A stretch of DNA of 7,750 nucleotides from JBBQZL01 sp038207745 (lineage in GTDB: Bacteria; Actinomycetota; Thermoleophilia; Solirubrobacterales; 70-9), in the NCBI GenBank assembly GCA_038207745.1, contig JBBQZL010000136.1, positions 1 through 7,750 of the forward strand, in the 5' to 3' direction. The notes under the pieces were generated by a model. The model worked only from the letters and a program-made list of their open reading frames with translations, had not been told where the DNA came from and did not search any database. Position numbers and translations under genes: made by a program. Below are positions 1-5,185 of the stretch, in pieces; position 1 is the first letter of the stretch, and each line of letters opens with the position of its first letter.

Positions 1-211
1 GTTCGAGGAGCGATGCGATCAGGACCAGGAACTCCGTCGCGACCTCGAGATCCAGCTCACCCTCCTCCTCGAGGTGGACCAGATATGTGGCGACCACCTC
101 GCCAAGCTCAACCTCGAGCAGACTGACCTCTTCGCGCAGCACGATCGCGAGCAGAAGGTCGAATGGACCCGCGAACACATCCAGATCGAGATCGAGGTCG
201 TGAATCAGCAC
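1..211 (-). CDS. scpA: ScpA, segregation and condensation protein A (kleisin), N-terminal part; 3' end outside window
   Basis: ScpA is the kleisin that bridges the two SMC heads and binds ScpB in the bacterial condensin complex, which compacts and separates sister chromosomes in the cytoplasm. Translating the minus strand from GTG at 211-209 gives 70 codons to the window edge. They begin with an acidic stretch (MLIHDLDLDLDVF), then the family's N-terminal signature FAGPFDLLLA (about residues 13-22), then an EEVSLLEVELGEVVATYLVHLE segment that matches the SMC-neck-binding helical region of kleisins. The GTG start is chosen because an in-frame TAG sits only three codons upstream (223-221) and the GPFDLLL motif falls at the usual distance from the N-terminus. 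No convincing Shine-Dalgarno is present; a TAGGCT hexamer lies 6 nt upstream. In many Gram-positive genomes scpA is followed by scpB and an rRNA pseudouridine synthase, which would lie left of this window. The identification is by motif and is confident; the missing C-terminal winged-helix part cannot be assessed. Confidence 0.88.
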   Translation of the reverse strand, partial: MLIHDLDLDLDVFAGPFDLLLAIVLREEVSLLEVELGEVVATYLVHLEEEGELDLEVATEFLVLIASLLE

Positions 212-223
212 CCGCCCAGCCTA
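209..223 (-). promoter_or_regulatory. Possible leaderless promoter -10 element for scpA
   Basis: The hexamer TAGGCT (223-218) fits the actinobacterial -10 consensus TANNNT and ends 6 nt before the GTG start codon. That is the spacing expected when transcription begins on the first base of the start codon. No Shine-Dalgarno precedes the GTG. No good -35 hexamer stands 16-18 nt upstream: a TTGCGT at 242-237 is only 13 nt away. A chance match is quite possible. Confidence 0.3.
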
Positions 224-287
224 GATGGTCGATTCGACGCAATCGCGCCGCAGGCCAATCCGGCCCCGGGTTTCGGTGCATTTGGGG

Positions 288-334
288 CGCTGAGGCGACA
301 AATCCATCGCCACGATGGAATTGTCGCCTCAGCG
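288..334 (-). terminator. Long near-perfect hairpin downstream of the secreted-protein gene; possible U-less terminator
   Basis: Positions 288-301 are the exact reverse complement of 321-334 (14 bp, CGCTGAGGCGACAA). Positions 303-309 are the exact reverse complement of 313-319 (7 bp, TCCATCG). A single mismatch (302/320) separates the stems and the loop is three bases (310-312). The hairpin begins 20 nt after the TGA of the secreted-protein gene and ends 76 nt before the scpA start. No T-run follows on either strand (minus-strand continuation is CCCCAAATG), so it is not a classic intrinsic terminator. Terminators without a U-tract are often proposed in high-GC actinobacteria. It could equally be an mRNA-stabilising or regulatory structure or a copy of a dispersed palindrome. 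The rest of the 212-354 gap shows nothing else clear. Confidence 0.5.
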
Positions 335-354
335 TGCTGGAAGACGGTCGGTGG

Positions 355-2055
355 TCAATGGGCGCGGGTGCGCACAGCGAGCCTCGCCGTGTGCGCGCCG
401 CGCTGGGCGACGAAGACCTTGAAGGTGAGCCTTCTGCCCTTGTGAAGCTTCGGCGACGGCCTGATTGCGGCGGGCCTGACCTTGATCGAAACTGACTTCG
501 CTCCCTTGCCAGGGAGGCCGCGGATCTTCAGATAGGACCTCTTGACCTCAATCTTCCCTGCGGCGACGCGGTGGCCACCCGCCCTGACCACGACGGCGTG
601 CCCTGCCTTCGCGAGCCTGAGGCGCATCTGACCCGGCAGCCTCACCTTGATGCCCTTGATCCTGGCGCTCCCGGCGCGAACCCTGATCGAGACCTTCGGG
701 TGATGCCCACCCGCGCCGACAACCCGGATCTTCGCCCTTGGTCTCCTCTTCGCCCCGCCACCGTTCTTGTCTCCGCCCGGGCAGCCCTTCTTCCTGGTGG
801 CCACCGAGCGACTCACCATCTGTCCGGCCTGGGAGGTGAAGTTGGCGTTCAGGTGCGCCTTCGCGGCACAGACCTTGCCGGTCACGATCAGCAGGCTGTC
901 GGCACCCCCGGGGAAGGTCAGTTTGAAGTTCGAGAGCGGCAGGTCGGGGAGGCCGTCGAGAATCGTCACGTTGCGGTTCTTGGCGCCCAGCGCGCTCGAA
1001 CCCTGGAGCTTCAGATTCAGCTCCCCGTTCAGCTCGATCCCGATGCCGGGAAGTCCGGTGGCGCCGGTGAGCAGATATACCGGTCCCTCGAGCGGCGCCG
1101 AGAGCAGCGGAGTCTGCGCGATCGCGTTGCCGACGTGGGACTTCGCCGCGCAGGTGCCGGCAACGAAGTCAGCCGGGGGACAGGTGAAGTTGAGGTGTTG
1201 GACGTCGATTGCGAGGCCACTCGGGAGGATCACCTCGGCACGCCTCGAGTTCGCCTCGCCGTCGGCCTGCGCGATCACCGAGGTGACCTCGGGGCGTGAG
1301 TTGGTCACCAGCTTCCTGCCGAGACCATCGATGTCTAGAGCCGCCGTGGGGGCGTATGGCTGCTTGTCGCAGTTGGTCGAGGTGAATGAGCTCGATCCGG
1401 TGGCAATCGGGTCGCTCTCGGTCCATGACGTCGCCGCGAAGTTCGTGATCTCCTCACCGCACGAAGTCGGGTTGGACATGAATGAGGCACCCAGGGTGAG
1501 GTCGACCGAGTTGATCGTGATCGGGAGCACCGAAAGACTCCCGATCCTTGCCTGCTGCGGAAGATCGGTGAGCACGGTGTCGAGGCCGAAATCAGGGCGA
1601 AGGTTGATCTTGACCTGGCTGAAGATCTTGTCACCGAGATCGGGCCTCAAGATGATCCCGAGCCGCGCCGGTTCGCCGGCCTGCGGCACCAGGTTGTACA
1701 CCCCGCCCTGGACATTGAGCGGCAGGGCACCGCCCGCGGTGATGTTGTTGACGGTCGAGCCAACCTGTGATGCCGCCGGGCACCCATCCGCGTTGAATTG
1801 CGTGACCGTGCATTTGGGTACGGCCTGGGGATTTCCGGAGAGCCCGGGCGGGAGGCTGACGGTCAGGTTGCGCAGGCTTCCGCCGCTGATGTTCAGGTGC
1901 GTGTGAAACTGGGAGTGCGCCCCTGCGTCGGTGTTCACCGGAGCGGCCACGAGGCCGCTTACTCCGAAGGCGGCCTGCGCAGCGGGCGCGAACACCAAGG
2001 CGCCCAGGATCAGAACCGGCAAGGCGATCAGGCGACGAAGAACCGCACGCTGCAT
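355..2055 (-). CDS. Secreted protein with two-copy cysteine-paired modules and a basic Ig-like tail; function unknown
   Basis: I recognise no characterised family name; the product is 566 aa. Residues 1-28 form a clear signal peptide (RR near the N-terminus, hydrophobic core LIALPVLILGALVF, cleavage after AQA), so it is exported. All eight cysteines fall in a repeated layout. Module A reads LPxGL, C-x9-C, VG, then G-x-VY; it occurs at about 68-135 (C82, C92) and 277-342 (C292, C302). Module B is a pair about 30 residues apart, C199/C229 (NPTSC ... NCDKQPYAP) and C396/C425. Residues 426-566 are Gly/Lys/Arg-rich with alternating β-strand-like segments and no cysteine, like a basic Ig-like wall-associated tail. 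ATG at 2055 is chosen because AAGGGGAG (2071-2064) lies 8 nt upstream; an upstream in-frame GTG at 2064-2062 overlaps that site. It lies between trpS and scpA with a 97-nt gap after trpS, so it may have its own promoter. From memory, multi-copy modules of this style recur in secreted proteins of Thermoleophilia. Surface or cell-wall role is inference. Confidence 0.8.
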   Translation of the reverse strand: MQRAVLRRLIALPVLILGALVFAPAAQAAFGVSGLVAAPVNTDAGAHSQFHTHLNISGGSLRNLTVSLPPGLSGNPQAVPKCTVTQFNADGCPAASQVGSTVNNITAGGALPLNVQGGVYNLVPQAGEPARLGIILRPDLGDKIFSQVKINLRPDFGLDTVLTDLPQQARIGSLSVLPITINSVDLTLGASFMSNPTSCGEEITNFAATSWTESDPIATGSSSFTSTNCDKQPYAPTAALDIDGLGRKLVTNSRPEVTSVIAQADGEANSRRAEVILPSGLAIDVQHLNFTCPPADFVAGTCAAKSHVGNAIAQTPLLSAPLEGPVYLLTGATGLPGIGIELNGELNLKLQGSSALGAKNRNVTILDGLPDLPLSNFKLTFPGGADSLLIVTGKVCAAKAHLNANFTSQAGQMVSRSVATRKKGCPGGDKNGGGAKRRPRAKIRVVGAGGHHPKVSIRVRAGSARIKGIKVRLPGQMRLRLAKAGHAVVVRAGGHRVAAGKIEVKRSYLKIRGLPGKGAKSVSIKVRPAAIRPSPKLHKGRRLTFKVFVAQRGAHTARLAVRTRAH

Positions 2056-2063
2056 CAAGAGCA

Positions 2064-2071
2064 CTCCCCTT
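2064..2071 (-). promoter_or_regulatory. Shine-Dalgarno deciding the start of the secreted-protein gene
   Basis: AAGGGGAG on the minus strand ends 8 nt before ATG 2055-2053. It favours that ATG over the in-frame GTG at 2064-2062, which overlaps the site itself, and over the TTG at 2058-2056. Confidence 0.65.
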
Positions 2072-2160
2072 CAGTAGCCAACGAGTGGTCGGGTCCCGGT
2101 CCCCAGACTCTGAGGCCGGCACATTACTACGGGGCTATGCTCGGGTTGGGTCAGCGTCAA
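2065..2160 (-). promoter_or_regulatory. Intergenic region with candidate promoter of the secreted-protein gene
   Basis: A consensus-like -35 hexamer TTGACG (2160-2155) overlaps the trpS stop codon. Possible -10 elements are CATAGC (2139-2134, 15-nt spacer) or TAGCCC (2137-2132, 17-nt spacer); neither is a good match. A better TANNNT hexamer, TAATGT (2126-2121), is 28 nt from the -35 and so not properly spaced. The long gap compared with the other junctions, plus a strong Shine-Dalgarno, suggest independent transcription, but the promoter assignment is weak. No clear terminator hairpin for trpS is seen here. Confidence 0.3.
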
Positions 2161-3173
2161 CCGGCGGAAACGCCGACACCCATTGCCGCGCGCACGTCGC
2201 TCAGCGTTTCCGCGGCGAGTACCCGGGCCTTCTCGGCCCCTGAGGCAAGGGTTGCTTCGAGCGTATCGACGTCGGGCCGGATCTCGGCGTAGTGCTCGCG
2301 GACCGGCGCCAGGAACCCGACCACCGACTCGGCCGCAGCCTTCTTGAAATCGCCGTAGCCGGAGGCGAGATGCTCGGCGACGACCTGATCCCGGGACTTG
2401 GCCTGGGTGACGGCGAGGATCTCGATCAGATTGGAGATCCCCGGCTTGTCATCACCGAGGCGGATCTCATGACCCGAGTCCGTGACGGCGCTGGCGAACT
2501 TCTTGCGGATCGCCTTCGGCTCGTCGAGAACGTAGACGGTTCCGGCGACTCCGCCGCCCGTCGTCGACATCTTGTTCTCCGGGTTCTGGAGGTCCATCAC
2601 GCGTGCGCCGATCCGGGGGATCCGATGCTCGGGAATGACGAGGGTCTCCCCGAAGCGCTCATTGAATCGCCTGGCGATCTCGCGCATCAGCTCGATGTGC
2701 TGGCGCTGGTCCTCTCCGACCGGAACCTCATGTGCCCGGTAGGCAAGCACGTCAGCGGCCTGGAGCACCGGATAGAAGAAGAGCCCCGCCGAAACCAGCT
2801 CACGCTGCTGGGAGGACTTGTCCTTGAACTGGGTCATCCGGTTCAGGTCACCGTGCGCACAGACACTGGCGAGCAGCCAGCAGAGCTCGGTGTGCTCGTG
2901 GACATCCGATTGGCGAAAGAGGACGCAGCGATCTGGATCCAACCCCGCAGCGAGCAGGATCGCGGTCGTGTCAAGGAGCCGCTCGCGCAGCTCGGCCGGG
3001 TTGTACGGAACCGTGATCGCGTGAAGATCGACGATGCAGAAGATCGCCGGGGCGCCGCGGTCCTGACCCTCGACGTACTGACGGATCGCGCCGATGTAAT
3101 TGCCGAGATGCTTGCTTCCGGTCGGCTGGATTCCCGAGAAGATGCGGATCGGAACTTTGGCTTCAGTGGTCAC
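2157..3173 (-). CDS. trpS: Tryptophan--tRNA ligase (TrpRS)
   Basis: This class Ic aminoacyl-tRNA synthetase activates tryptophan with ATP and charges tRNA-Trp in the cytoplasm. The 338-aa product matches the usual bacterial length of about 330-340. The first ATP-binding motif is HLGN at 22-25 (in SGIQPTGSKHLGNYIGA). The tryptophan-pocket segment YPVLQAADVL is at 134-143, with D141 at the position of the indole-binding Asp (D132 of the Geobacillus enzyme) and Gln138 where that enzyme has Met129. VPVGEDQRQHIEL is at 150-162. The second ATP motif is KMSTT at 201-205 instead of KMSKS. The GTG at 3173-3171 is chosen because the family N-terminus (IRIFSGIQPTG) begins a few residues later; the open frame to 3299 is low-complexity sequence antiparallel to nothing known and overlaps the preceding gene. 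There is no Shine-Dalgarno; TAGTCT lies 7 nt upstream. It starts 10 nt after the transporter stop, so readthrough from upstream is also likely. No T-box or other leader fits in the gap. Confidence 0.95.
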   Translation of the reverse strand: MTTEAKVPIRIFSGIQPTGSKHLGNYIGAIRQYVEGQDRGAPAIFCIVDLHAITVPYNPAELRERLLDTTAILLAAGLDPDRCVLFRQSDVHEHTELCWLLASVCAHGDLNRMTQFKDKSSQQRELVSAGLFFYPVLQAADVLAYRAHEVPVGEDQRQHIELMREIARRFNERFGETLVIPEHRIPRIGARVMDLQNPENKMSTTGGGVAGTVYVLDEPKAIRKKFASAVTDSGHEIRLGDDKPGISNLIEILAVTQAKSRDQVVAEHLASGYGDFKKAAAESVVGFLAPVREHYAEIRPDVDTLEATLASGAEKARVLAAETLSDVRAAMGVGVSAG

Positions 3174-3186
3174 GCTGCGGAGACTA
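3171..3186 (-). promoter_or_regulatory. Possible leaderless promoter -10 element for trpS
   Basis: TAGTCT (3186-3181) fits TANNNT and ends 7 nt before the GTG start of trpS, which has no Shine-Dalgarno. The first three bases of the hexamer are the TAG stop codon of the transporter gene, so part of the match is forced by coding. No -35-like hexamer is seen 16-18 nt upstream. Confidence 0.3.
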
Positions 3187-4761
3187 TGCCGCAGGCGTCC
3201 CCGGCGCCGCCCCGCCGGCCCGGTCGGTGGGCGCGGGGTTGCGGCCTGCCGGGTCGGTGGGCGCGGGGTTGCGGATCGCGGCCCCGGCCAGGGTTCCACC
3301 GGCGATCATCAGCAGGGCAGCCAGCACGGCGCCGAGGTGGAACGCCTCGGTCGAGGCCCGGCGCGATGCCGAGACGACCAGGTCCCTCTCTGCCGGCTGG
3401 AGCGATCCTGCCTCCGGAACCGCAAGTGGCTTCAACTCCGCCCCGGCCACAACCGCGTTCGCCGAGGGGCTCAGCGGGGATGCATCGATCTCCTCGTTGA
3501 GGCGGGTCACGAAGGCCGATGAGATCGCCGCACCGAGGACGGCGATCGCGAGCAGCCCCGCAACCCGGGAAATCCCGTTGTTGACCCCGGAGGCGATCCC
3601 TGCACGGTTGGGTCCCACCGAGTCGAGAGCGGTCGCGGTCAGCGGCGCCACCGTCACCGAGAGGCCAAGCCCGAAGACCAGGATCGCGGGCAGGATGCCG
3701 GTGACGTAGTCGGCATCTGCATCGATCCTGAGCATCAGCAGCATCCCGGCCCCGGCGACGATCGGGCCGACCGCGATCGGGAGCCGCGGACCGTGAGCCG
3801 ACGCGTAACGCCCCATCCGGGGGGACAGAAGGAAGACCATCACCGAGATCGGGGTGGTCGCGAGCCCGGCGTCCAGCGCCGGGTAACCCAGGGTCTGCTG
3901 CATGTACAGGCCGATGAAGAGGATTCCGCCCATCAGCCCGCCGTAGACGGCCAGGGTGGTCGCATTGACGACCCAGAAATTGCGGATCCGGAACAGGTCC
4001 AGGTCCAGCATCGGGTCGCTGGTCCGGGACTCGTGAATCAGAAAGGCGGCCATCGAAGCCAGGCCGGCGATCATCGGCAGCCAGACGACCGTCGCGCTCC
4101 AGCCGTGGGCCGGCTGTTCGATCAATGCGAGGACCGGCCCGCCGAGACCGATGACCGAGAGCAGGATCGCCAGATAGTCGATGTCTCCGGTCGCGCCGGG
4201 ATCGCGGCTCTCGTCGACCACGCGCACGGTCAGCAAGATCGTGATCACGACCAACGGGACATTGACCCAGAAGATCCAGCGCCAGGAGAGCGAGTCGACG
4301 ATCGCGCCGCCCCCGGCGGGCCCGAGTATGGTCGAGATCCCGATCCACGCCGTCCAGAAACCGATCGCCCGGCCGCGGTCGGCGCCGTCGAAGGTCGCGG
4401 CCAGGATCGCCAGCGAGCCGGGAACCAACAGGGCGCCCGATACCCCCTGAAGCGCCCGGAAGCCGATCAGGGCCTCCTGTGACGGAGCCTCGGCGCAGAG
4501 GATCGAGCTGATCCCGAACCCGACCAGGCCGGTCAGAAACATCCGGCGCCGGCCGAAGCGATCGCCGAAGGAACCCCCGACCAGGATCAGCGAAACGGTT
4601 GCGAGGAGATACGCCTCCACGACCCACTGCTGCCCGGCCAGGCCGGCACCGAGGTCGTCGCTGATCGCCGGCAGCGCGACGTTTACGACCGTGGCGTCGA
4701 GAAAGACAATCGAGGAACCCAGGATCGCCGCGAGAAGAACGAGCCTGTGGCGGGTGGTCAT
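3184..4761 (-). CDS. DHA2-family (EmrB/QacA-type) MFS transporter, 14 transmembrane helices
   Basis: A proton-driven exporter of the major facilitator superfamily in the cytoplasmic membrane; substrate unknown. From ATG 4761 the protein is 525 aa, typical of the 14-helix drug:H+ antiporter-2 group. Motif LDATVVNVALP (21-31) lies in helix 1, motif A GSFGDRFGRRR (63-73) in the loop after helix 2, and motif C GPAGGG (147-152) in helix 5. A long loop, about residues 425-475, precedes the last helix as in DHA2 proteins. The hydrophilic C-terminal tail has two consecutive decapeptides, RNPAPTDPAG and RNPAPTDRAG (497-516). The ATG is preferred because the family N-terminus begins there, although a frame with TTG at 4794 (536 aa, overlapping the ridA stop as TTGA) is open and an AAGGAGGG lies 22 nt upstream of the ATG. 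Position right after ridA suggests co-transcription with ilvA-ridA and perhaps export of an amino-acid-related or toxic compound, which is only inference. Confidence 0.9.
   Translation of the reverse strand: MTTRHRLVLLAAILGSSIVFLDATVVNVALPAISDDLGAGLAGQQWVVEAYLLATVSLILVGGSFGDRFGRRRMFLTGLVGFGISSILCAEAPSQEALIGFRALQGVSGALLVPGSLAILAATFDGADRGRAIGFWTAWIGISTILGPAGGGAIVDSLSWRWIFWVNVPLVVITILLTVRVVDESRDPGATGDIDYLAILLSVIGLGGPVLALIEQPAHGWSATVVWLPMIAGLASMAAFLIHESRTSDPMLDLDLFRIRNFWVVNATTLAVYGGLMGGILFIGLYMQQTLGYPALDAGLATTPISVMVFLLSPRMGRYASAHGPRLPIAVGPIVAGAGMLLMLRIDADADYVTGILPAILVFGLGLSVTVAPLTATALDSVGPNRAGIASGVNNGISRVAGLLAIAVLGAAISSAFVTRLNEEIDASPLSPSANAVVAGAELKPLAVPEAGSLQPAERDLVVSASRRASTEAFHLGAVLAALLMIAGGTLAGAAIRNPAPTDPAGRNPAPTDRAGGAAPGTPAA
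3214..3274 (-). repeat. In-frame 30-bp tandem duplication in the transporter C-terminus
   Basis: Positions 3222-3244 and 3252-3274 are identical over 23 bp at a period of exactly 30 bp, with scattered matches outside. In the transporter frame this yields two consecutive ten-residue units ending in PAG and RAG. The period is a multiple of three, so the reading frame is kept. Likely arisen by slippage or recent duplication in the hydrophilic tail. Confidence 0.85.
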
Positions 4762-4790
4762 CCCCGCCCCGGCCCTTGCTGCGCCCTCCT

Positions 4791-5180
4791 TCAAGCAGCG
4801 ACTATCGCGTCGATCTCGACCAGCGCGCCCTTGGGAAGCGCCTCGACCCCGACCGCGGCCCGGGCCGGCGGATCATCGCCGGGAAAGAACCCGGCATATA
4901 CCTCATTGATCTGACTGAACGAGGCGAGGTCGGTCGTGTAGATGGTCAGCCGGATCGCGCTCGAGAGATCGGTTCCCGCGGCCTCGCAGACCGCCCCGAG
5001 ATTGGCCAGGCATTGACGCGTCTGGGCTGCGACATCGGCGCCGACGATCTCACCGGACTCTGGATCGAGCGGAATCTGGCCGGAGCAATAGATGAGGCCG
5101 GCAGAGCGGACGGCGTGGCTGTAGGGCCCGACCGCCACCGGAGCCCCCCTGGCGTCAATCGTGGTTCGGTCGGCATCCAT
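4791..5180 (-). CDS. ridA: RidA family (YjgF/YER057c/UK114) reactive intermediate imine/enamine deaminase
   Basis: RidA hydrolyses 2-aminoacrylate and 2-aminocrotonate, the reactive products of PLP-dependent serine/threonine dehydratases, to pyruvate and 2-oxobutyrate. It works as a cytoplasmic homotrimer. The 129-aa length is exact for the family. Recognisable elements are VGPYSHAV (17-24, Tyr20), YCSGQIPLDPESGEIVG (31-47, Ser33), the catalytic Arg in PPARAAV (Arg107), and the C-terminal VEIDAIVA with Glu122. These correspond to Tyr17, Ser30, Arg105 and Glu120 of enterobacterial RidA. The enterobacterial Cys107 is Ala here, a common variation. The Arg supports the true deaminase subgroup rather than the Arg-less Rid groups. 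ATG 5180 is supported by GAAGGAGA (5198-5191), 10 nt upstream. The gene starts 5 nt after ilvA stops, which fits a dehydratase plus detoxifier pair. Confidence 0.93.
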   Translation of the reverse strand: MDADRTTIDARGAPVAVGPYSHAVRSAGLIYCSGQIPLDPESGEIVGADVAAQTRQCLANLGAVCEAAGTDLSSAIRLTIYTTDLASFSQINEVYAGFFPGDDPPARAAVGVEALPKGALVEIDAIVAA

Positions 5181-5185
5181 CTGGA

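Noticed and set aside
74..445. 123-aa plus-strand frame over the scpA start
   Set aside because: The minus-strand reading has the ScpA signature. The plus frame has no recognisable domain and crosses the hairpin and the 3' end of the next gene.
767..1906. 379-aa open frame on the plus strand opposite the secreted-protein gene
   Set aside because: It is the mirror of a real coding frame in GC-rich DNA. The minus strand has a signal peptide, a good Shine-Dalgarno and repeated cysteine modules, whereas this frame shows no domain.
2162..2175. Small 5-bp stem with a 4-base loop near the end of trpS as a terminator
   Set aside because: It is inside the coding sequence, short, and not followed by a T-run; expected by chance at this GC content.
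3174..3299. N-terminal extension of trpS up to an ATG at 3299
   Set aside because: The extra 42 residues are low-complexity Pro/Arg sequence from the transporter's tandem repeat read in another frame. Bacterial TrpRS starts close to the SGIQPTG motif.
2292..3500. 402-aa open frame on the plus strand opposite trpS and the transporter end
   Set aside because: It spans two clear minus-strand genes and is rich in Arg/Gly/Pro with no family motif, so it is an antisense shadow.
3170..4627. 485-aa minus-strand frame overlapping the transporter
   Set aside because: It is an Arg/Asp/Gly-rich out-of-frame reading of the transporter with no hydrophobic segments or motifs.
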